From Ilyobacter polytropus DSM 2926 (GTDB taxonomy: Bacteria > Fusobacteriota > Fusobacteriia > Fusobacteriales > Fusobacteriaceae): a stretch of 64,000 nucleotides of DNA. Position numbers and translations under genes: made by a program. The notes below the pieces were generated by a model. The model did no database searches and had not been told where the DNA came from. It saw only the letters and a program-made list of their open reading frames with translations. The DNA lies in assembly GCF_000165505.1 (NCBI RefSeq), contig NC_014633.1, positions 186,001 through 250,000 of the forward strand. Direction: 5' to 3'. The first letter of the stretch is position 1; every line of letters begins with the position of its first letter. Positions 8,617-17,287 of the stretch are shown one piece after another.

Positions 8617-10002
8617 TTAAATGCATTCTTTCTGGAGATAGCGATCACCAATAAGTCTGAGATTTTTACAATTGATATAATACAGACCCATTGCAAAAAA
8701 ACCTGTCAAGATATTGCTTAGAAGCATTCCATACCAAATACTATATTCTGACATATCAGTAAATTTTGTAAATATAATAATTAGTGGAAGCCTAAAACAA
8801 TAGATCCTCATTATACTTATGAACATATTGTATTTCGTATGACCTGTTCCCTGAAATATTCCACTGGTAACTTGGAAGATTGCCCACGGGATAACAGATA
8901 TAGAGTAGACACTGATTGCGTTCACCGTATGGTACAATACTGCGCTGTCACCATTAGAAAAAACTCCTGCTAGTGAGTACTTGAAAGGAAGGACAATACT
9001 GATGACGGCACATGATATTACCAATGCTGTTAAATACGTTTTCTTAATGCTCTCTTTTGCACGTTTCTCTTGACCAGCTCCCAAATTTTGGCTGATGATA
9101 GGAGCCAATCCTGTCCCAAAACCTGCAACTGCTGAAAAGAAAAGAGAATTGATCCGATTGGTAATACCGTAACCTGCCAGTACTTTTTCACCAAAACTAA
9201 TAACATATTTATTTACCACTATAAAACTAAAAGCTACAGACGACTTTTCAATAACAATAGGGATACCAATTAAGAACAGAGGTATAATAACCTGTTTGCT
9301 GAGCTTCGGCCACTTGAATGATAATTTCATAACTGTCTTCCTAATAAATACATCATACACAGCATAGCAGCTTGTAAACATCGTTCCAATAATGGTGGAG
9401 ATAGCCAAACTTTTGATGCCCATATTAAAATTAAAAATCAGAATATAAGTTAAAACTATTTTAATTGCCATAGCCACCAAGTTTACATTCATAGACCTCA
9501 ATGTATCACCATTGGCACTTTTTATGGCTATATATGCTGAATTAATAAAAATAAATGGCGAGCTGAGAACTGTCAATCTAAAGTAAAGGTTAGCAATGCT
9601 CATGATACTTTCTGTTGCTGAAGCCGCAAGTAAAATTTCCTTTGAAAAACTAAAACATACTATAGTTATTATTATTCCTATAAATACAGCAACAGTAAAT
9701 AATTGCATAGCTATATTTTTAGCTTTGTTATAATCTTTTCTACCAATTTCTCTAGCTATGAGATTTGTACCTGCTACAGACATCCCTAGGCTGATGGCTC
9801 TGATGATATTATTCAGGGGGCCTACAAATGTTATTGCAGCAATCTCCATACTACCTATATTGGAAACAAAAAATGTATCAATCAAATTATACATAGAACG
9901 CACAAAATCATTGATTGCTACCGGTACTGCCAGTAAAAAAATAGCTCTCCAAAGGTTTCCCTTTAAGATAAGATCCCTACGTTCTAACAATTTATCTTTC
10001 AT
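8617..10002 (-). CDS. MATE-family cation-coupled transporter
   Basis: A 461-residue polytopic protein with about 12 predicted membrane helices arranged as two MatE halves. Family signatures are PVAINDFVRSMYNLIDTFFV near the start, GMSVAGTNLIAREIGRKD (about 78-95) and, in the second half, GFGTGLAPIISQNLGAG. MATE proteins exchange Na+ or H+ for organic compounds. Lying between kduD and the alginate-binding lipoprotein, it may export or import a uronate-related compound, but that rests on position only. The ATG has AAGGTGG upstream. Confidence 0.85.
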   Translation of the reverse strand: MKDKLLERRDLILKGNLWRAIFLLAVPVAINDFVRSMYNLIDTFFVSNIGSMEIAAITFVGPLNNIIRAISLGMSVAGTNLIAREIGRKDYNKAKNIAMQLFTVAVFIGIIITIVCFSFSKEILLAASATESIMSIANLYFRLTVLSSPFIFINSAYIAIKSANGDTLRSMNVNLVAMAIKIVLTYILIFNFNMGIKSLAISTIIGTMFTSCYAVYDVFIRKTVMKLSFKWPKLSKQVIIPLFLIGIPIVIEKSSVAFSFIVVNKYVISFGEKVLAGYGITNRINSLFFSAVAGFGTGLAPIISQNLGAGQEKRAKESIKKTYLTALVISCAVISIVLPFKYSLAGVFSNGDSAVLYHTVNAISVYSISVIPWAIFQVTSGIFQGTGHTKYNMFISIMRIYCFRLPLIIIFTKFTDMSEYSIWYGMLLSNILTGFFAMGLYYINCKNLRLIGDRYLQKECI

Positions 10003-10104
10003 TAAACCACCTTAGTTTTTATTTTTCTTTGATTGCATAAAATCTGATGCTTGGATTTTCATATTAGTTTTATTTAAAATTTTTCTTGTTTTTGATCTGG
10101 ATAA

Positions 10105-10866
10105 TTACCTAGAAAGCCATCCTCCATCAACTGCAATTGTAAAACCGTTAATATAATTTGCATTGTCACTTGCTAGAAATACACATGTCCCTGCTATGTC
10201 TTCTGGTGTACCCCAACGATTAGCAGGAATACGTGATAATATTTCTTCTGATCTTTTAGGATCATTTTGTAAATCTTTGGTGTTCTCAGTGGCCATGTAA
10301 CCTGGAGCAATTGCATTGACATTGATACCGTGTTTTGCCCATTCATTTGCCATTAGCATTGTGATTCCTTTGACTCCGGATTTTGAAGCAGTATAAGATG
10401 GAACCCTTATTCCTCCTTGGAAAGATAACATTGAAGCTATATTGATAATTTTACCTCTGGTACCTTGTTTGATAAATTGTTTGGCTACAGCTTGAGATAA
10501 AAAGAAAAGAGTTTTAATATTGATGTTCATAACATCGTCCCAATCTTTTTCAGTAAAATCTAAAGAATCATCACGTCTGATTATTCCGGCATTATTGACT
10601 AAAATATCAACATGGCCAAACACATCTATTGTTTCAGATACGATGGTGTTTATTTTATCAGTTTCCATAAGGTCAGCCTCTATATGATGAAACTTTCTAC
10701 CGAGGGCTTCTATTTTCTCTTTTGTTTCCACAGCTACAGAATGACCAACCCCTATAATATCCGCCCCAGCCTCTGCCAGGCCAACTGCCATCCCCTGTCC
10801 AAGTCCTCTACTGCATCCTGTAACAATGGCAACTTTACCTTTTAAATTAAATCTATCCAATATCAT
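10105..10866 (-). CDS. kduD: 2-dehydro-3-deoxy-D-gluconate 5-dehydrogenase (SDR)
   Basis: A 253-residue short-chain dehydrogenase very like E. coli KduD along its length, including MILDRFNLKGKVAIVTG, LVNNAGIIRR, DDVMNINIKTLFF and NVNAIAPGYMAT. The NAD(P) motif TGCSRGLG is at 16-23 and the catalytic set is Ser145, Tyr158, Lys162. KduD reduces 2,5-diketo-3-deoxygluconate to KDG. In alginate loci, SDRs of this type may also reduce DEH. No kduI is present in the window. It has AAGGAGGAG before the ATG and a LacI-type operator 68 bp upstream of the ATG. Confidence 0.9.
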   Translation of the reverse strand: MILDRFNLKGKVAIVTGCSRGLGQGMAVGLAEAGADIIGVGHSVAVETKEKIEALGRKFHHIEADLMETDKINTIVSETIDVFGHVDILVNNAGIIRRDDSLDFTEKDWDDVMNINIKTLFFLSQAVAKQFIKQGTRGKIINIASMLSFQGGIRVPSYTASKSGVKGITMLMANEWAKHGINVNAIAPGYMATENTKDLQNDPKRSEEILSRIPANRWGTPEDIAGTCVFLASDNANYINGFTIAVDGGWLSR

Positions 10867-10933
10867 TTTTCTCCTCCTTTTTTATCTAAATGTTTCAATT
10901 ATATTTTTTATGAATTTCTTTGTTTTTATTTCA

Positions 10934-10945
10934 TAAAGCGCTTTA
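10934..10945. promoter_or_regulatory. LacI-family operator upstream of kduD
   Basis: The perfect 12-bp palindrome TAAAGCGCTTTA has the central CG typical of LacI/GalR-family sites. It lies between the LacI-type regulator gene and kduD, about 25-30 bp upstream of a TATAAT-like -10 on the minus strand (about 10898-10903). It is the likely target of the neighbouring regulator, although a CcpA-like site looks similar. Confidence 0.6.
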
Positions 10946-10990
10946 GTAAAATAACAAAAAAATAACTACTTTTATTTACCCTTAATTTCG

Positions 10991-12001
10991 TTATATCTCT
11001 TTGCATGATTCTCTGATTTTTAGTTCACATGGTATTATTATTTTCTTACTCTTTACTTTATCTTTGTTGTTTATTTTGTCCAATATTAATTCTGCCGACT
11101 TTTGTCCGATTTCATATGTGGATTGTTTTACAACAGTAACAGGAGTTTTCATAAGGTCGGCATTGGGAATTTCATCGAATCCGATTATTGAAAAATCTTC
11201 AGGTATATTTATATTTTTAAGTTTAAAATGTTTTAACAGGTTGATTGTTATTGCTGAATGCATTACAAAAATTGCAGTTGGTAAATTTTTATTTTTGACT
11301 ATTTCCTCAAATAAAACATTCATATCAGAAGATATATCCCAAATGTGTATCAGGTCCCTGTTAAAGGGAAGTCCATTATTTACCAAAGCATCTTTATAAC
11401 CTAAAATTCTGTCATGCCTAGAACGGGTATTTTCATACTCTTGTGTTATTATTGCTATATTTTTATGTCCCAAATTTATAAGATATTCCGTTGCATCATA
11501 GGCACTTTTTCTGTAATTCGATATCACAGTACTTATATCTAGATCATCATATTCCATATACATTTGAACTATAGGCATACCGCTGTTTTTTTCTTTATTT
11601 ATCAGTTCATTATTTTTTCCAGATGGCACTATAAGAATACCATCAACTCTGAGCATTTTTAAAATATTTATAGATTTTTTTTCAAGTTCTGAATCATGAT
11701 CGGTATTATATATTATGATACTGTAATCATTTTTTTTACAATAATCCTCAACACCTCTTACAACGCTACTTGTGAAATAACCTGTAATATTACTAACAAT
11801 CACACCTATGGTTTTGGTTTTAGCTGTAGCTAGACTTCTGGCAATAGAATTTGGTATATAATTTAACTCTTCCGCTACGTTTTTTATTTTCTCTTTTGTC
11901 TCACTAGACATATATTCATATCTGCCATTCATATACTGAGAAACTGTACTAAGAGATACCCCTGTTTTCTTGGCAACATCACTCATTTTAACTCGTTTCA
12001 T
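10991..12001 (-). CDS. LacI-family transcriptional regulator
   Basis: A DNA-binding repressor of about 336 residues. The helix-turn-helix is at about 3-25 (KMSDVAKKTGVSLSTVSQYM) and the hinge helix YIPNSIARSLA is near 50-60. A periplasmic-binding-protein-like sensor domain follows (TIGVIVSNITGYFTSSVVRG). It lies within the alginate locus between the SDR and kduD genes and probably senses a uronate intermediate such as KDG or DEH, by analogy with Bacillus KdgR. I chose ATG 12001 over the TTG one codon earlier. Confidence 0.88.
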   Translation of the reverse strand: MKRVKMSDVAKKTGVSLSTVSQYMNGRYEYMSSETKEKIKNVAEELNYIPNSIARSLATAKTKTIGVIVSNITGYFTSSVVRGVEDYCKKNDYSIIIYNTDHDSELEKKSINILKMLRVDGILIVPSGKNNELINKEKNSGMPIVQMYMEYDDLDISTVISNYRKSAYDATEYLINLGHKNIAIITQEYENTRSRHDRILGYKDALVNNGLPFNRDLIHIWDISSDMNVLFEEIVKNKNLPTAIFVMHSAITINLLKHFKLKNINIPEDFSIIGFDEIPNADLMKTPVTVVKQSTYEIGQKSAELILDKINNKDKVKSKKIIIPCELKIRESCKEI

Positions 12002-12024
12002 CAAAATACCCCTCTTTAAAAATT

Positions 12025-12063
12025 AAATCCAAATACAAATTATTATAATTTGTATTTGGATTT
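12025..12063 (-). terminator. 18-bp perfect palindrome / AT-rich terminator after the SDR gene
   Basis: AAATCCAAATACAAATTA (12025-12042) is the exact reverse complement of 12046-12063, with a 3-nt loop. On the minus strand it lies 14 nt after the SDR stop and runs into TTTAATTTTT, so a terminator is the simplest reading. Its perfection and position just before the LacI gene leave room for an autoregulatory operator. Confidence 0.6.
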
Positions 12064-12076
12064 TTATTAATTCCTA

Positions 12077-12829
12077 TTAAATTCCGAATCCTTGTCCACC
12101 TGTTACTTGGATAGTTTCTCCTGTAAGGAATGATGAGTCTTTTCCAGCTAAGAATGAAATAACTGACGCCACCTCTTCAGCCTTTCCTAATCTTCCTAGT
12201 AATATATTGTTTTTCCAAGAAGCAAATACCTCTGGTTTAGTATTTCTGATTTGATCATGGAAAGGAGTGTCGATTGTTCCAGGTGATACTGCATTTACCC
12301 TGATCCCGTCTGCTGCCAAATCCTTTGCCAGAGCTCTAGTTAGTGCCTGAACTCCTGCTTTTGAAACACCGTAAACACCAGCTCCAGGACCACCGGCGTT
12401 CCAACCGGCGATTGAAGTGAAATTAATGATCGAAGCATTTTCTCCCTTTTTTAAGAAAGGGATTGCTGCCCTTGAAGCAAAGAAAGCAGAGTCAAGGTTT
12501 AAAGCCATTACAAATCTGTAAAAATCAGTAGTCATTTCTTCAAAACCAGACCTTCCTCCCAATCCCCCAGCATTGTTAACCAACACATCGATTTTTCCGT
12601 ATTTGTTTCCGATTGTATTTATGTTAGCAGTGACTTCCTCTTCCTTTGTAACATCAAAACCGTAATATTCAGCTTTGATTCCTTCAGCTTCTAGTTCTGC
12701 TACTCTTTTTGCTCCCATATCATCCTCTATACCATTTAATACAACGGTGTATCCGTCTTTTCCAAGTCTTTTTGCTACTTGAAATCCTATTCCGCCTGTA
12801 GCTCCAGTTATTAATGCTATTTTTAACAT
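12077..12829 (-). CDS. SDR-family oxidoreductase, probable DEH reductase
   Basis: A 250-residue short-chain dehydrogenase with TGATGGIG at 8-15, LVNNAGG at about 83-89, and the catalytic set Ser139, Tyr153, Lys157. It lies directly after kdgF and the two lyase genes, with AAGGAGGAG before its ATG. In alginate pathways an SDR reduces 4-deoxy-L-erythro-5-hexoseulose uronate (DEH) to KDG, so this is the best candidate here. The substrate is inferred from position; general SDR sequence does not prove it. Confidence 0.72.
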   Translation of the reverse strand: MLKIALITGATGGIGFQVAKRLGKDGYTVVLNGIEDDMGAKRVAELEAEGIKAEYYGFDVTKEEEVTANINTIGNKYGKIDVLVNNAGGLGGRSGFEEMTTDFYRFVMALNLDSAFFASRAAIPFLKKGENASIINFTSIAGWNAGGPGAGVYGVSKAGVQALTRALAKDLAADGIRVNAVSPGTIDTPFHDQIRNTKPEVFASWKNNILLGRLGKAEEVASVISFLAGKDSSFLTGETIQVTGGQGFGI

Positions 12830-12897
12830 TTGTCTCCTCCTTGATATATTTAAAATTTAACGATAACAGTATACTCTATCTATATATTACGGTGTAT

Positions 12898-13233
12898 TTA
12901 CAAAAAATCTTTCCTCATAGGCGTAAATGTATCTAATAAAACACCTGACTCTAGACATTCTGCTCCGTGTAAAATGTTCTTTTCCATATATACGCAGTCT
13001 CCTGCAGTTACTATTCGTGCTTCATTACCAATCGTGAATTTGAATTTTCCAGATTTGATATAAGTAACTTGTTCGTGATCTGGATGGGCATGAAGTTCTC
13101 CAAAGGCGACCCCTGCCGTAAAGTTGACCTCTACCATCATAATCTCGTCGCTGTATGCAAGTATCTTTCTAGATAAACCATCTTTTAATACTTCTAGTTC
13201 CACATCTTTATTTATGATAAAATTCTTAGCCAT
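12898..13233 (-). CDS. kdgF: KdgF cupin, unsaturated uronate linearisation
   Basis: A 111-residue single cupin. Metal ligands fit KdgF: His48, His50 and Gln55 in FGELHAHPDHEQVTY, and His89 in the segment KNILHGAE. The C-terminus VLLDTFTPMRKDFL is typical of the family. KdgF speeds ring opening of delta-4,5-unsaturated uronates released by lyases. It is 30 nt downstream of a heparinase-fold lyase gene and 68 nt upstream of the SDR, as expected for alginate or pectin monomer processing. Confidence 0.92.
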   Translation of the reverse strand: MAKNFIINKDVELEVLKDGLSRKILAYSDEIMMVEVNFTAGVAFGELHAHPDHEQVTYIKSGKFKFTIGNEARIVTAGDCVYMEKNILHGAECLESGVLLDTFTPMRKDFL

Positions 13234-13263
13234 TTTTTACCCCCGTTTCAATTGTTATTAAAA

Positions 13264-15156
13264 TTAATTTTTTATTTCCCACTTTGCAGTAAAAGTATCA
13301 TTTGATCTGTTACTTCTTAAAATTATAGAAGTTCTTTTTTTATCCACTGGATTGTCTACAGTATCACACAGGATTAATTTCTTGTGATTCATATCTAACT
13401 CCACTGTAAACTCAACCTTGTTTGCCTTAAATTTTAAGAGAGCAGTTTTGCCGTTGGTTTTTACTTCTCTGACATTAGTTATATGCTGATATCCATCTTC
13501 ACTGTATCCCAAGCTAAAGTCACTAGTTTCTAGATTACTCATAAACTCTACAGAAGATTCAAAATGAAAAAACCAATCCAGTGTTTCTCCTTCTTTAGTT
13601 TCCACTTCGAATAGATCGTTAAATCCCTTTTCAGTCAGTTCTATTTTTCTTTCAAAATTAACATCAGCTATTACACCCTCGTATAAATCTTCGGATCTTA
13701 CATGACAAGTAGTTTCATTAAATTTTAAAATATTTCCTGTGGATATAGATGTATGACTCTTGCCGTTGACAGCGACAGTATTGTGAGCTGCCGTTACCCT
13801 ATGCCACTCATTGCAGAGTTTAGATACATACCCAGAGTTTGAAAGATCTCTGCTTATTAATTCTCCCCCTAAAGTAACCTCAAGGTTCATCTTATCAGAA
13901 TGAGCATGACTTCTGGCCTGATGGCCGTATTTGATAAATACATTAACATTGTTATTCTTTAAGATTCCAACATTTGAACTTTCAAAATTAGATGTATTTG
14001 ATTTCTCAGAAACAACACCATTCATATCAAAGTCATTGTTGAACAGCAATTCTTCTAATGATATTTCATTGTTATAATAGTAAGGCTTAGCCAACTGAGG
14101 ATCTCTTCTCACTAGATCTGATCTTTCAATTTTTCTAAGTAAAGCCCCCATTTTTTCCTCTCCAAATATCTTGTATCCCAGGTGATACAAGAATGAAAAT
14201 GTTTTTAAGTTGATGTCTGGCCAACCATCATTAGGGTTAGGAAAAATTAAGTTATCAAATGCATAATCATAGGCAGTCTTTAGCATTAACTCTACTGTTG
14301 CTTCTACAATTGGTGCTTTATAGTCGTAGGTTTTAGCAAACAACAACAGATCTGCTATCCCTTCTAACGTAAAGAAGCTATAGTACATGGACCCTTCATA
14401 CCATATTCCTGAGGTTACCCCCTCTTCTAGCTGTCTGTTTATATTAAATTCACTGTTAAATGCAAAATCAATCATCTCTTTATCTTGGATTACAAAGCCC
14501 ATAGATCCTATTGCACAGACAGACCAGCATGGTTTGTTGTGAACTTTGTTTACCTGAGGAGCTAGTATTTGAAAGACTTCTCTAAACATATTTTTCACTG
14601 ATTCTTTAAATTCCTCAGAAAGATCTTCTTTTAATATCTCCATGATTCTGGCAATTTTAACAACAATTACAGCTTCGTTTAATTCTTGAGGCATTATTCT
14701 TGCATAGCCCAATTTACCTGTTGTGGTAATTTCTACAGCTGCATCTTTTGAATGAATTGCAAAATCAGTATAATGTCTTGTATAATAACCGATTATTTTT
14801 TCTAGATATTCTAGATATTTTTTCTCTTTTGTTGCCTTATATACCACTGCTGCATTAAGTGCTGTTTGTATGGCCTTTCCCCTATAAAAATAAACCCATA
14901 CGTTGTCTAGTTGTCTGCTTTTATATTCCGTTCCACAAACTGTACAGATATGTATATGAGGTTTTTCCAGATTAAAATCTAATATGGCTCCATCTTCTTC
15001 ACAAAAATACATGTGGCCCCATTCACTCATTTTATTGTAATTATCATTGAATTTATCTGAAAAATTTGTAACTTCAGCACCCATATGTTGCAGCATCTCT
15101 TGATATCTGTTTTTTAACATGCTACTTTTTAATTTTCCTATATTGCTGTAGTCCAT
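13264..15156 (-). CDS. Heparinase II/III-fold polysaccharide lyase (probable oligoalginate lyase)
   Basis: A 630-residue protein without a signal peptide, so it is cytoplasmic. The N-terminal half is an alpha/alpha toroid; the C-terminal half is the beta-sandwich heparinase II/III domain, with HAHSDKMNLEVTLGG (about 418-432) and WHRVTAAHNTVAVNGKSH (about 451-468). Likely catalytic residues lie in KVHNKPCW (about 204-211) and GIWYEGSMYY (about 250-259). A metal-type HIHICTVCG segment at about 67-75 is also seen. With kdgF downstream, the likely job is exolytic cleavage of alginate oligomers to monomers. The exact PL family (15, 17 or relative) cannot be fixed by eye. Confidence 0.78.
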   Translation of the reverse strand: MDYSNIGKLKSSMLKNRYQEMLQHMGAEVTNFSDKFNDNYNKMSEWGHMYFCEEDGAILDFNLEKPHIHICTVCGTEYKSRQLDNVWVYFYRGKAIQTALNAAVVYKATKEKKYLEYLEKIIGYYTRHYTDFAIHSKDAAVEITTTGKLGYARIMPQELNEAVIVVKIARIMEILKEDLSEEFKESVKNMFREVFQILAPQVNKVHNKPCWSVCAIGSMGFVIQDKEMIDFAFNSEFNINRQLEEGVTSGIWYEGSMYYSFFTLEGIADLLLFAKTYDYKAPIVEATVELMLKTAYDYAFDNLIFPNPNDGWPDINLKTFSFLYHLGYKIFGEEKMGALLRKIERSDLVRRDPQLAKPYYYNNEISLEELLFNNDFDMNGVVSEKSNTSNFESSNVGILKNNNVNVFIKYGHQARSHAHSDKMNLEVTLGGELISRDLSNSGYVSKLCNEWHRVTAAHNTVAVNGKSHTSISTGNILKFNETTCHVRSEDLYEGVIADVNFERKIELTEKGFNDLFEVETKEGETLDWFFHFESSVEFMSNLETSDFSLGYSEDGYQHITNVREVKTNGKTALLKFKANKVEFTVELDMNHKKLILCDTVDNPVDKKRTSIILRSNRSNDTFTAKWEIKN

Positions 15157-15174
15157 AATTTTAATCTCCTATCT

Positions 15175-17244
15175 TTAGTTTTTTAAAAATAAATTTTCTG
15201 TTTTATTTTTTTCTGCCAGCTTTTCTCCCTTGAAAATTAAAGTAGATCCCATATTCATCCCAAATTTTGATACTTTACCGTCTTTTTCAACTATTACAAC
15301 CCACTTTGCATCTGTTTTTATATTCTTCAGTTGGATATTTTTCTTTAAAGGGTTAAATAAAAATATTTCTTTGTAAGTCTTGCTTTCTATGACAGATCCA
15401 AAACACTCATCTTCTGCAAACTTAGATACACTGATTTCTTCTTCGTCAAATGTTCTTTGAGGTTTTAATATGTTGAAGAAATACATATCTTTAGATTTTT
15501 CTCTATTTTCTATTACCATTGTCTTCATTTTGGTTTCTCTATACTTATCTGGTTCCTGTGTTGTCATTATTGCTCTTACATTGGTTTCTTTAGAAGAAAC
15601 CGATTTTTTTTCTGGATAAAGTGTAAATACCTCTAGTTTAGCTGGGCCGTTTTCCATAAGATACTTATCTTCACCTGCTTTTTTAAATATAGTATCTGAA
15701 TTCATAAGCCAGGTATAAGTATGTTCTTTTTCTGATCTTAATTCGTCTAGCATATAGAAGTGCCCGTTTTCTGTGTAAATTACATTTCTATAATATTTTT
15801 TTAATTGTAATTCTTTTGCATACATCTTGGCTGCTTCTCCGCAGGCTAAGGTGATTCCGTTTTTTGATGTGAAATCCATAGTTCCTTTTGTTTCATAAGG
15901 AGTTTCCTTCCATATGTTATTTCCACCTTCGTGTTCATAACCCTTTCCGTCTACTATTACTATATTGTGTTCGCTGGCTTTTACCGTTCTGTTATAACCT
16001 TCATCCACTGCCAGGAAGGCATCAAAAGCATTTAAGATAAAACTGTTGTTGTCTGGGTGTTGGTGGCTTAGTCCCCTTGTCTTCCATCCCAGTTTTCTGT
16101 CCATTTCCCATGATCTTTCCCACTGTTTCTTTCCTCCGGGAGTCCCGCATTTGATAGAAAAGTGAATGGCATCTTTTTCCCAGCCTGATCTCATTACCAC
16201 AAGACCTAGATCATCCCAGTATTTAACCAAGGGGAGATTATCAAATTCTTCTTCTTCAACACTTGAATCAGACCAAATAAGCTCAAGCCATGCTTCAGGT
16301 AAGATCCCCGGTTTTACACCTGATTCATACTGTTCTCTGAATAAAAATTCATTTCTTACTTTATTTGCCAATTTCTGAGCATGACCATTTTTGTATTCAG
16401 AGGCAAACTTATAGTACATTGCCGCTGAATGTCCGCTTCTTCTGTCGTGACAATCACCATAGTTGATTATCTCTTCTAGATTAGGGGCTGACTGGTATAA
16501 CCTATAATAGAAAGTATTTTGTAAAAATCCGCTATGTTCAAAGTAATTGAAGCCTTCTCTTTCTTTTAACAAGTGAGCGTACATGAGCAACCACATAGCT
16601 CCGTATCTCCAGTAAACAACACCCTCATAGTCACTTCCGTCATCAGCCATTACGTCATATACGATTTTAAAGTTTTCTTTGGCATATTCAGTCCATAGCT
16701 CAGAGTGTTCATATTCTTTACCTAGGGCATAGCCTGCTGCTGCCTGACCTGTTAAATTTATCCAGTTGTGATTTTGCCAGAAGGCTGTACTCCAGCCTTC
16801 ACCTTTTGTTTTTACGGCGAAATCATACATTCTTTCACCCTGTAAAATTAATTTATCCTTTATTAATGTTCTTTCCTCTTTTTCTAACTCATCCTTGATC
16901 CAGTCATAGGCCACTGAATAACCAAACAATAACCAAGATGCGCTTAAGTCAACATCGACTAAATGGGCGTGACCCCAGTGAGGATATCTACATCCAGTTA
17001 ATATCCATCTTTTGGCTTCTTCTAAATAATGGTCCTGTTTAGTCAGTATATAGGCAAGAGATAAATTGGCTGCTGCCATACCCATGAAAGTGGAGCTTCC
17101 CTTTGGGTGTTCTTCGGTAAGTTGGGCAGATGAATATAATCTACATTGCTCGTAAAGTCTTTTAAAAAATCCATTGTCAGTATTTTTTATTTTTTCTCTA
17201 AGTGTTTCTATATCCTGTTCTATAAATAAATATTTTCTATTCAA
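15175..17244 (-). CDS. Second heparinase II/III-like lyase (probable PL15-type oligoalginate lyase)
   Basis: About 689 residues, no signal peptide, toroid plus beta-sandwich layout. Candidate active-site segments are FWQNHNWINLTG (about 155-167), YEGVVYWRYG (about 206-215) and GLSHQHPDNNSF (about 391-402), the last placing the His-x-His-x2-Asn/Asp pattern of heparinase II/III domains. It differs clearly from the neighbouring lyase, so the two may split the work by oligomer length or by mannuronate versus guluronate ends. The start is set at TTG 17244, which has GGGAG 8 nt upstream; a GTG at 17253 overlaps that ribosome site. Confidence 0.76.
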   Translation of the reverse strand: MNRKYLFIEQDIETLREKIKNTDNGFFKRLYEQCRLYSSAQLTEEHPKGSSTFMGMAAANLSLAYILTKQDHYLEEAKRWILTGCRYPHWGHAHLVDVDLSASWLLFGYSVAYDWIKDELEKEERTLIKDKLILQGERMYDFAVKTKGEGWSTAFWQNHNWINLTGQAAAGYALGKEYEHSELWTEYAKENFKIVYDVMADDGSDYEGVVYWRYGAMWLLMYAHLLKEREGFNYFEHSGFLQNTFYYRLYQSAPNLEEIINYGDCHDRRSGHSAAMYYKFASEYKNGHAQKLANKVRNEFLFREQYESGVKPGILPEAWLELIWSDSSVEEEEFDNLPLVKYWDDLGLVVMRSGWEKDAIHFSIKCGTPGGKKQWERSWEMDRKLGWKTRGLSHQHPDNNSFILNAFDAFLAVDEGYNRTVKASEHNIVIVDGKGYEHEGGNNIWKETPYETKGTMDFTSKNGITLACGEAAKMYAKELQLKKYYRNVIYTENGHFYMLDELRSEKEHTYTWLMNSDTIFKKAGEDKYLMENGPAKLEVFTLYPEKKSVSSKETNVRAIMTTQEPDKYRETKMKTMVIENREKSKDMYFFNILKPQRTFDEEEISVSKFAEDECFGSVIESKTYKEIFLFNPLKKNIQLKNIKTDAKWVVIVEKDGKVSKFGMNMGSTLIFKGEKLAEKNKTENLFLKN

Positions 17245-17287
17245 AATTTTCACTCCCAGGCATTTAATTTTTTATCTGCAATTATTT

